The notes beneath the pieces are model-generated. The model was not told the origin of the DNA and made no database searches. It saw only the letters and a program-made list of their open reading frames with translations. 33,035 nucleotides of DNA, taken from assembly GCA_035707965.1 (NCBI GenBank), contig DASSTJ010000193.1, positions 1-33,035 of the forward strand, given 5' to 3'. Position numbers and translations under genes: made by a program. This DNA comes from DASSTJ01 sp035707965 (lineage in GTDB: Bacteria > Actinomycetota > Actinomycetes > Actinomycetales > Angustibacteraceae). Every line of letters begins with the position of its first letter. The stretch's first letter is position 1. Positions 23,755-30,197 of this stretch are shown here, piece by piece.

Positions 23755-23872
23755 ACCCATCAGGGCACCGTCGCCCCCGACGCGGTGCGGCCCACCACGC
23801 CTCCCCGCCGACGGGCCCCAATGGTCACCCCGACAGCGGGTCACCCCCGGTCGGATCGACGAAGGAGAGCAC

Positions 23873-25045
23873 GTGACCGACAGCGTCGTCGGACGCGAGG
23901 CGCCCGTCAGCACCCATGACGGCGGCCCCGACCTCGTCCAGCTGCTCAACCCGGACGGTGAGCGCGTCCACCACCCCGAGTACTCGCACTACGCCGACCA
24001 CCTGACCGCCGAGGACCTGCGCGGGCTGTACCGCGACCTGGCCCTGGTGCGCCGCGTCGACACCGAGGCCACGGCCCTGCAGCGGCAGGGCGAGCTCGGC
24101 ATCTGGGCGAGCCTGCTCGGGCAGGAGGCCGCCCAGGTCGGCTCCGGCCGCGCGATGGCGCCGCAGGACTACGCGTTCCCCACGTACCGCGAGCACGGCG
24201 TCGCCTGGTGCCGGGGCATCGACCCGTTGAACCTGCTGGGGCTCTTCCGTGGCGTCAACCACGGCGGCTGGGACCCGGACGAGCGCAACTTCCACCTGTA
24301 CACGATCGTCATCGGCGCGCAGACGCTGCACGCGACCGGGTACGCGATGGGCATCCAGCGCGACCACGCCGTGGGTTCGGGCGACCCCGACCGCGACGCC
24401 GCCGTCATCGCCTACTTCGGTGACGGCGCCACCGCCCAGGGCGACGTGAACGAGGCCTTCGTCTTCGCGAGCTCGCAGAACGCCCCGGTCGTGTTCTTCT
24501 GGCAGAACAACCAGTGGGCCATCTCGACGGCGAACGCCGTGCAGACGACGATCCCGCTGTACCGCCGGGCCGCCGGCTTCGGCTTCCCGGGCGTGCGCGT
24601 CGACGGCAACGACGTGCTGGCGGTGTACGCCGTCACCAAGGCGGCGCTGGACAACGCGCGCTCCGGCAACGGCCCGACGTTCATCGAGGCCTTCACGTAC
24701 CGCATGGGTGCGCACACGACGTCCGACGACCCGACCCGCTACCGCGTCGCCGCCGAGGTCGACGTGTGGAAGGAGCGCGACCCGATCGTCCGCCTGCGCA
24801 CCCACCTCGTCGCGAACGGCATGGCCGACGAGGACTTCTTCGCCGCCATCGACCGCGAGGCCGACGAGCTGGCGGTGCACGTGCGCGAGGGCTGCCTGGC
24901 CCTGCCCGACCCGAAGCCGCTCGACATGTTCGAGCACGTCTACGTCGACGACCACCCGCTGGTCGACGCCGAGCGGCGCGAGTTCGCGGCCTACCTCGAG
25001 TCGTTCGCCGATGCCGGCCACGAGGCCGAGGAGGTGGCCCGATGA
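23873..25045 (+). CDS. pdhA: 2-oxoacid (pyruvate or branched-chain) dehydrogenase E1 component, alpha subunit
   Basis: E1-alpha binds thiamine diphosphate and, with E1-beta, decarboxylates the 2-oxoacid and passes the acyl group to the E2 lipoyl arm. The 390-residue protein has GQEAAQVGSGRAM (83-95), PTYREHGVAWCRG (103-115), the ThDP motif beginning at GDGATAQGDVNEAF (183-196) and ending in NN (212-213), and the flexible active-site loop YRMGAHTTSDDPTRY (276-290). The GTG start has GAAGGAG 6-7 nt upstream. Its stop overlaps the E1-beta ATG (ATGA). Actinobacteria normally use the unrelated AceE as pyruvate E1, so a branched-chain 2-oxoacid substrate (as for mycobacterial BkdA) is at least as likely as pyruvate. 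The symbol follows common annotation, not proven substrate. Confidence 0.88.
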   Translation: MTDSVVGREAPVSTHDGGPDLVQLLNPDGERVHHPEYSHYADHLTAEDLRGLYRDLALVRRVDTEATALQRQGELGIWASLLGQEAAQVGSGRAMAPQDYAFPTYREHGVAWCRGIDPLNLLGLFRGVNHGGWDPDERNFHLYTIVIGAQTLHATGYAMGIQRDHAVGSGDPDRDAAVIAYFGDGATAQGDVNEAFVFASSQNAPVVFFWQNNQWAISTANAVQTTIPLYRRAAGFGFPGVRVDGNDVLAVYAVTKAALDNARSGNGPTFIEAFTYRMGAHTTSDDPTRYRVAAEVDVWKERDPIVRLRTHLVANGMADEDFFAAIDREADELAVHVREGCLALPDPKPLDMFEHVYVDDHPLVDAERREFAAYLESFADAGHEAEEVAR

Positions 25046-26025
25046 GCACCATCACCTTGGCCAAGGGCATCAACACCGGGTTGCGGGCCGCCATGGAAGC
25101 CGACCCCAAGGTCCTGCTCATGGGGGAGGACATCGGCAAGCTGGGCGGCGTCTTCCGCGTCACCGACGGCCTGCAGAAGGACTTCGGCGAGGACCGGGTC
25201 ATCGACTCGCCGCTCGCCGAGTCCGGCATCATCGGCACGGCTATCGGCATGGCACTGCGCGGCTACCGTCCCGTGTGCGAGATCCAGTTCGACGGCTTCG
25301 TCTACCCGGCGTTCGACCAGATCGTGTCCCAGCTGGCCAAGATGCGAGCACGGGCGCTCGGCAAGGTCAAGCTGCCGGTCGTCGTCCGGATCCCCGTGGG
25401 CGGCGGCATCGGTGCCGTCGAGCACCACAGCGAGTCGAACGAGGCCTACTTCGCGCACACCGCCGGTCTCCGCGTCGTGTGCTGCGCCGACCCGGTCGAC
25501 GCGCACTTCATGATCCAGCAGGCCATCGCCAGCGACGACCCCGTCATCTTCTACGAGCCCAAGAGACGCTACTGGGAGAAGGCCGAGCTGCCGGACGACC
25601 TGACGCTCGCGAACGCCCGACCCCTGCACCAGGCCAAGGTCGTGCGTCAGGGCCAGGACGCGACGCTCGTCGCCTACGGACCGATGGTGAAGACGTCGCT
25701 CGAGGCGGCCACGGCGGCCGCCGAGGAGGGCCGCGAGCTCGAGGTCATCGACCTGCGCAGCCTCTCGCCGCTCGACCTCGACACGATCGCCGCGTCCGTC
25801 GAGAAGACGGGGCACCTGGTCGTCGTCCACGAGGCGCCGACGTTCCTCGGCATGGGCGCCGAGATCTCCGCCCGGATCACCGAGCGCTGCTTCTACAGCC
25901 TCGAGGCTCCGGTGCTGCGGGTCGGTGGGTTCAACATCCCCTACCCGCCCAGCAAGCTCGAGGAGGAGTTCCTCCCGGACCTCGACCGGGTGCTCGACGC
26001 CGTCGACCGCTCGCTCGGCTACTGA
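25042..26025 (+). CDS. 2-oxoacid dehydrogenase E1 component, beta subunit
   Basis: This 327-residue transketolase-like subunit completes the E1 active site. It shows VLLMGEDIGKLGGVFRVTDG with the ThDP-contacting glutamate near residue 28, DSPLAESGIIGTAIGMALRG, EIQFDGFVYPAFDQIVSQLA, VVRIPVGGGIGAVEHHSESN with the catalytic histidine region, and EVIDLRSLSPLD with VVVHEAP in the C-terminal transketolase domain. The ATG at 25042 overlaps the E1-alpha stop by four nucleotides, so the subunits are likely made in equal amounts. Nineteen bases separate its stop from the E2 start. Length and motifs are complete. Confidence 0.92.
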   Translation: MSTITLAKGINTGLRAAMEADPKVLLMGEDIGKLGGVFRVTDGLQKDFGEDRVIDSPLAESGIIGTAIGMALRGYRPVCEIQFDGFVYPAFDQIVSQLAKMRARALGKVKLPVVVRIPVGGGIGAVEHHSESNEAYFAHTAGLRVVCCADPVDAHFMIQQAIASDDPVIFYEPKRRYWEKAELPDDLTLANARPLHQAKVVRQGQDATLVAYGPMVKTSLEAATAAAEEGRELEVIDLRSLSPLDLDTIAASVEKTGHLVVVHEAPTFLGMGAEISARITERCFYSLEAPVLRVGGFNIPYPPSKLEEEFLPDLDRVLDAVDRSLGY

Positions 26026-26044
26026 AGGGGACGGAGAGACAGCC

Positions 26045-27613
26045 ATGGCAGACCTCAAGCTGTTCCGCCTGCCCGACGTCGGCGAAGGCCTCACCGAGGC
26101 CGAGATCGTCAGCTGGCGCGTCCAGCCGGGCGACACGGTGAAGACCAACGACATCGTCGTCGAGATCGAGACGGCCAAGTCGCTCGTCGAGCTGCCGACG
26201 CCCTTCGCGGGCGTGGTGGCCGAGCTGCTCGTGCCCGAGGGCACGACGGTCGACGTCGGCACTCCCATCATCTCCGTGGACGTCGGCGTGCCTGGCGGTG
26301 CGGTCGACCCGTCGGTCGCGTCGGGCACTGGCGGCTCTGCTGACGTGAGCGGCTCTGCTGACGTGAGCGGCTCGGGCGACGCGGTCGGCTCGGGTGACCT
26401 GCCGGGTGCCGCGCCGGGAGCGACGGACGTGCAGCAGGCGCCGCAGGAGGGTGCCGTGGAGCCCGGGCTGATCGGTGGGCCGGCCCCGGGTGGGCGCACG
26501 TCGGTGCTCGTCGGGTACGGGCCCCGCACCACCTCGGCGGTCCGACGTCCTCGCAAGGCGAACGTCGACTCGCTCGCCGAGGCGCCGGTCAAGCCTCAGC
26601 GTCACGGTGGCCTCGAGGTCGGTCGCATCGTCGAGCAGCAGCTCACCGAGCAAGCCGAGGCGCCCGCGGCGGAGCCGCACCGTCGTCCGCACACGCCGGG
26701 CGCGGTCGCAGCGCCGCACGGCCACTCCGGTGGCCCCGTGCTCGCCAAGCCGCCGGTGCGCAAGCTCGCGAAGGACCTCGGCATCGACCTGCACTCGGTG
26801 ACGCCGACCGGTCCGAACGGCACGGTCAGCCGTGACGACGTCCAGGCGTTCGCATCGGCTCCGACGCAGGCCACTGCTCCGGCCCGTCCGACGCGGACCA
26901 CCGCTCCCGGCGAGCGCGAGACGCGCGTGCCGATCAAGGGCGTGCGCAAGGTGACGGCGCAGACGATGGTGAGCAGCGCGTTCACGGCGCCGCACGTCAC
27001 CGAGTTCGTCACGGTCGACGTCACGCGCACGATGGAGCTGGTGGAGCGGCTGCGATCGGAGCGGGAGTTCCGCGACGTCAAGGTCTCGCCGCTCCTGCTG
27101 GTCGCGAAGGCGCTGCTCATCGCGGTCCGGCGCAACCCCGAGATCAACGCGTCGTGGGACGACGCGGCGCAGGAGATCGTGCTCAAGCACTACGTGAACC
27201 TGGGCATCGCGGCCGCGACGCCGCGGGGCCTCGTGGTGCCGAACATCAAGGACGCGCACGAGCTCTCGCTGCGTGAGCTCGCCGACGAGCTGGCGGCGTT
27301 GACCGCGACGGCACGTGAGGGACGCACGCAGCCGGCCGAGATGGCCGGCGGCACCATCTCGATCACCAACGTCGGGGTGTTCGGCGTGGACACCGGCACG
27401 CCGATCCTCAACGCCGGTGAGGCGGCGATCCTGTGCATCGGCCAGATCGCGAAGCGGCCCTGGGTCGTCGACGACCAGGTGGTGCCTCGGTTCGTCACGA
27501 CGCTGGGCGTGAGCTTCGACCACCGGCTGGTCGACGGCGACCTGGGCAGCCGGTTCCTGTCCGACATCGCGCAGCTGCTCGAGCACCCCGACAAGGCCTT
27601 CCTCTGGGCCTGA
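26045..27613 (+). CDS. 2-oxoacid dehydrogenase E2 component (dihydrolipoamide acyltransferase)
   Basis: E2 forms the core of the complex and moves the acyl group from its lipoyl arm to CoA. The 522-residue protein has one N-terminal lipoyl domain (1-80) with the modified K45 in VEIETAKSLVELP, and a long linker (about 85-230) with tandem repeats and the segment SVLVGYGPR. A peripheral subunit-binding domain follows (about 233-270; KPPVRKLAKDLGIDLHSVTP), then a catalytic domain (about 290-522) ending in SFDHRLVDGDLGSRF with H493 and D497. The ATG at 26045 has a purine-rich run (GGGGACGGAGAGAC) upstream. No dihydrolipoamide dehydrogenase (E3) gene follows, so E3 must be shared from elsewhere. 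A hairpin begins 27 nt after the stop. Confidence 0.92.
   Translation: MADLKLFRLPDVGEGLTEAEIVSWRVQPGDTVKTNDIVVEIETAKSLVELPTPFAGVVAELLVPEGTTVDVGTPIISVDVGVPGGAVDPSVASGTGGSADVSGSADVSGSGDAVGSGDLPGAAPGATDVQQAPQEGAVEPGLIGGPAPGGRTSVLVGYGPRTTSAVRRPRKANVDSLAEAPVKPQRHGGLEVGRIVEQQLTEQAEAPAAEPHRRPHTPGAVAAPHGHSGGPVLAKPPVRKLAKDLGIDLHSVTPTGPNGTVSRDDVQAFASAPTQATAPARPTRTTAPGERETRVPIKGVRKVTAQTMVSSAFTAPHVTEFVTVDVTRTMELVERLRSEREFRDVKVSPLLLVAKALLIAVRRNPEINASWDDAAQEIVLKHYVNLGIAAATPRGLVVPNIKDAHELSLRELADELAALTATAREGRTQPAEMAGGTISITNVGVFGVDTGTPILNAGEAAILCIGQIAKRPWVVDDQVVPRFVTTLGVSFDHRLVDGDLGSRFLSDIAQLLEHPDKAFLWA
26333..26402 (+). repeat. In-frame 18-bp tandem repeat in the E2 linker
   Basis: Two identical 18-bp units (26333-26350 and 26351-26368; GGCTCTGCTGACGTGAGC) are followed by two degenerate ones (26369-26386 and from 26387). 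They encode GSADVS, GSADVS, GSGDAV and GSGDLP. The repeat keeps the frame, so copy changes would alter only the flexible linker length. Confidence 0.75.
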
Positions 27614-27640
27614 CGCGCAGCCACGCCATCCGATCCTGCT

Positions 27641-27711
27641 GCACGTTTCGCGCGAAACGGGGCACCCAAGGCGACTCGGGTGCCCCGTTCCGCGCGTTCC
27701 GGGGAACGTGC
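27641..27711. terminator. Hairpin repeat family A, copy 2 (bidirectional terminator)
   Basis: The left arm is 27641-27667 and the right arm 27678-27711. The inner part (CGCGCGAAACGGGGCACCC) pairs with a single mismatch around a 10-nt loop, and the outer GCACGTT pairs with AACGTGC, with a bulge of a few bases on the right. It begins 27 nt after the E2 stop and touches the stop codon of the convergent DUF559 gene. It is the most complete of the four family copies. Confidence 0.7.
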
Positions 27712-28698
27712 TCAGGCGGCCCGACGTCGCGACTGCAGCGCTGAACGCACCCGGCGCACGGTCTCGTCGGGTCGGCGCAACACGTCGTCCGCGGTGAACA
27801 CCAGCACCAGCCAGCCGGCCTCCTCCAGCAGGCGGCGCCGGTAGATGTCGCTCTGCCACTGCTGTCGGTCGACACGATGGTGATCGCCGTCGTACTCGAT
27901 CGCGATGCGCAGCTCGGGGTACGACAGGTCCGGGCGAGCGATCCAGGCCCCGGTGAGCGCGACGTCACGTCCCGCGACCGGCTGCGGCAGACCGGCGAGA
28001 ACCAGCAGCAGTCGCAGCCGAGTCTCCATGGGCGAGTCCGTCCTCGGCTCGACCAGCGGCAGGGCTCGTCGCAGCAGCGCCGCGCCAGGACGGGTGGACC
28101 AGGTCTCCACGGTCGTCGCCAGCTGCGCCGTGGTCACCAGTCCCCGACGTAGCGCGGCGTCCGCGACCACCACCAGGTCCACCAGGCTCAGTCGAGCGGC
28201 CAGGTCGGCCCATGTCCGTGCCGCGGACGTCAGCAGCAGTCCGTCGGGCCGCCGCTCGCACTCGCGCGGGGCCAGCTTGCAGACGTGGCAGACGAGACCC
28301 ACCGGGTGTCGGCGCGCCGTCCTCCTCGGCGTCACCGCCATGGTGACGTGCAGGGGTCCGGGGCGTCCGTGCAGCGATTCCCGCCGCGGCTCACGGCCTG
28401 CCGGAAGCGACACGACCGCAGCCTCGCCCGGGGCCGCCGCTCGTCCCACCGGCAGCGGCAGGCGCAGCAGCGCCGCGGCTGTGCCGTGGCTGAACGCTGC
28501 CTCCGGCACGAGGAGCGCTGCAGCCTGGCACCGCAGCTCGAGCGAGTCGGGCAGGTGCGCTGGCACCCTCACGCCGTGAAACGGACGACGGAACCGGGCG
28601 CTCCGCAGCACGTCGCGGCTCACTCCGAGCGCGAGGGCGTCACGGACGAGGAACGGCGCTCGGGTCAGCGCGGCGGGCAACGGTGAACGTCGAGGCAT
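27712..28698 (-). CDS. AbiEi-like/DUF559 endonuclease-fold protein
   Basis: This 328-residue protein joins an N-terminal part resembling AbiEi-type winged-helix antitoxin regions (VRDALALGVSRDVLRSARFR and FHGVRVPAH) to a C-terminal DUF559 domain of the PD-(D/E)XK/VSR nuclease fold. The nuclease-like core is SPMETRLRLLLVLAGLP, then ARPDLSYPELRIAIEYDGDH, then WLVLVFTADDVL; the E and the D-x(n)-E-Y-D residues fit the metal-binding pattern. Four cysteine and histidine residues in HPVGLVCHVCKLAPRECERR could bind a metal. Such proteins are very common singletons in actinobacteria, and their substrate is unknown. There is no adjacent AbiEii toxin, so a toxin-antitoxin role is not supported. Both neighbours are separated from it by family A hairpins. 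Confidence 0.75.
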   Translation of the reverse strand: MPRRSPLPAALTRAPFLVRDALALGVSRDVLRSARFRRPFHGVRVPAHLPDSLELRCQAAALLVPEAAFSHGTAAALLRLPLPVGRAAAPGEAAVVSLPAGREPRRESLHGRPGPLHVTMAVTPRRTARRHPVGLVCHVCKLAPRECERRPDGLLLTSAARTWADLAARLSLVDLVVVADAALRRGLVTTAQLATTVETWSTRPGAALLRRALPLVEPRTDSPMETRLRLLLVLAGLPQPVAGRDVALTGAWIARPDLSYPELRIAIEYDGDHHRVDRQQWQSDIYRRRLLEEAGWLVLVFTADDVLRRPDETVRRVRSALQSRRRAA

Positions 28699-28758
28699 CT
28701 GGTCAGACTGCCGAACCGATGGGCCCGGTCGCCGGGGGCATCCACAGGCTGCCCACCC

Positions 28759-28810
28759 TTCGCGCGAATGGGGGCACCCGAGCGGCCTCCGGTGCCCCGT
28801 TTCGCGCGAG
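28759..28810. terminator. Hairpin repeat family A, copy 3
   Basis: The left arm TTCGCGCGAATGGGGGCACC (28759-28778) pairs with the right arm 28791-28810 at 17 of 20 positions around a 12-nt loop. The same two inner positions as in copy 1 are mismatched. It is 25 nt past the stop of the minus-strand small membrane protein gene and upstream of the DUF559 gene, in the 136-bp gap. Confidence 0.65.
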
Positions 28811-28834
28811 ACGTCGGCCCCGGGGTGCGTCCCG

Positions 28835-29170
28835 CTAGTCGGCGGGGGCGGCGGTCCGCTCGTCGTCGTCCGCCCCGCGCTCGTCTGGCCGGTCGTCGTC
28901 CTGCCGGCGTCCGAGACCGTAGGTGCGGCGCAGCAGGATGAACTGCGCCAGCGCGGCGCCGATCAGCCCACCGGTGAACAGCTCGCGCGCCAGGTCGCTG
29001 TCACCACTCGCGGCCGCAGCCGCGGCGACGAGCGCGGCGAGACTCAGCAGCACGAAGATCAGCGGCGCACCGGTGCCCACGGTGTAGCGGGTCATCGAGC
29101 CCTGCGACCGCTGACGAGCCCACGGCACCATCGCCGCGCACCCGGCGGCGATCGCCACGTACCACCACAT
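28835..29170 (-). CDS. Small membrane protein of unknown function
   Basis: This 111-residue protein has three likely membrane segments (residues about 2-18, 33-53 and 64-81), opening with MWWYVAIAAGCAAMVPWARQ, and a charged Asp/Arg/Glu-rich C-terminal tail of about 27 residues. No family is recognised. Its ATG overlaps the stop of the upstream nitrilase-family gene by one base (TGATG), so translation is probably coupled and the two proteins may act together. The tail is likely cytoplasmic and disordered. No catalytic motif is seen. Confidence 0.65.
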   Translation of the reverse strand: MWWYVAIAAGCAAMVPWARQRSQGSMTRYTVGTGAPLIFVLLSLAALVAAAAAASGDSDLARELFTGGLIGAALAQFILLRRTYGLGRRQDDDRPDERGADDDERTAAPAD

Positions 29171-30048
29171 CAGAGCCTCCTGTCGGCGAGCACCGGGAAG
29201 CGCACCCGCACACCGTCGAGCCCGTCGACGTCGATGTCGGCGGACAGCACCTCCTCGTCACAGCCCGCCTCCGCGAGAACCTCACCCCACGGACCGACGA
29301 CCTGGCTGTGGCCGCCCATCTCGTGACCGGCGTGCGTGCCGGCGGTGTTCACCTGGACGACGAAGAGCTGGTTCTCGATAGCGCGGGCCCTGCCCAGCAG
29401 GGTCCAGTGCTCGACGCGAGCAGCGGGCCACGCGGCCGGGACCAGCACGACCTCGGCGCCGGCGTCGAGCAGCCGGCGGAACAGCTCGGGGAAGCGCAGG
29501 TCGTAGCAGGTGGCCAGACCCAGCCGGACGACGTCCGACGGCAGCGTCACGGCGCCGCTCACGTGGGGAGTGCTGCGTCCGACGGCAGGATCCGCCTGGC
29601 CGTGCGCCGGGCGAGGAACGTCGACCGTGACGATCTCACCGCCCGCCTCGAGCAGCTGCGGCTCGCCCTCGCCGAAGCCGAAGCGATGCACCTTGCGGTA
29701 GGTCGTGGCCAGGCTACCGTCGGGCCCGAAGACGAGCGAGGTGTTCCAACGGCCACGTCCTTGCGGGCCGGCGTCCTCACCCGGGGCCGCCTGCTCCACG
29801 ATCGAGCCGGCGTGCAGCAGGACCCCCGCCTCGCGAGCCGCCGCGGACATGGCCTGCGCCGTCGGTCCGTCGACCGTCTCGGCGCGGCTGTGCCACTGCT
29901 TGTACGAGAAGCCACCAGGCGCCCACAGCTCGGGCAGGACGACGAGATCGTGGCCCTTCTGGGCACGGACGAGGGCGGCGACACGCTCCACGCGGTCGGC
30001 GACGGGCTCGTCATCGGAGTACGCGAGCTGCACGAGGGCGACCTTCAT
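29170..30048 (-). CDS. Carbon-nitrogen hydrolase (nitrilase-superfamily amidase)
   Basis: This 292-residue enzyme has the Glu-Lys-Cys triad of the nitrilase superfamily: E40 in VVLPELWAPGGF, K119 in TTYRKVHRFGFGEGE and C181 in LGLATCYDLRFPELFR. LVPAAWPAARVEHWTLLGRA and AIENQLFVVQVN complete the core. The cysteine context (CYDLRFPE) resembles Nit2/omega-amidase-like members, which hydrolyse small omega-amides or deaminated glutathione. The true substrate is not visible. The ATG at 30048 begins with MKVALVQLAY, the first strand, so the start is firm. It is followed with a one-base overlap by a small membrane protein gene. A family A hairpin lies upstream. Confidence 0.87.
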   Translation of the reverse strand: MKVALVQLAYSDDEPVADRVERVAALVRAQKGHDLVVLPELWAPGGFSYKQWHSRAETVDGPTAQAMSAAAREAGVLLHAGSIVEQAAPGEDAGPQGRGRWNTSLVFGPDGSLATTYRKVHRFGFGEGEPQLLEAGGEIVTVDVPRPAHGQADPAVGRSTPHVSGAVTLPSDVVRLGLATCYDLRFPELFRRLLDAGAEVVLVPAAWPAARVEHWTLLGRARAIENQLFVVQVNTAGTHAGHEMGGHSQVVGPWGEVLAEAGCDEEVLSADIDVDGLDGVRVRFPVLADRRL

Positions 30049-30107
30049 GGGGTCTAGGGTCGCATGAGCCAGTCGCTGCCCGAGAATCCATCCGGGAGCG
30101 CCCCCGG

Positions 30108-30159
30108 TTCACGCGAAACCGGGCACCGCACAGCGCTCGAGTGCCCCGATTCGCGTGAA
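30108..30159. terminator. Hairpin repeat family A, copy 4 (with compensated change)
   Basis: The left arm TTCACGCGAAACCGGGCAC (30108-30126) pairs with the right arm GTGCCCCGATTCGCGTGAA (30141-30159) at 17 of 19 positions, with a 14-nt loop. Compared with the other copies, G to A in the left arm is matched by C to T in the right arm, so pairing is kept. It is 39 nt past the stop of the minus-strand CopD-CtaG gene. Confidence 0.65.
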
Positions 30160-30197
30160 ACGTGATGTCAGGGTGGCCGGGGATCCGAGGCGCTGGG

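Noticed and set aside
27712..28698. Type IV toxin-antitoxin system
   Set aside because: Only an AbiEi-like segment is present; no AbiEii nucleotidyltransferase toxin gene adjoins.
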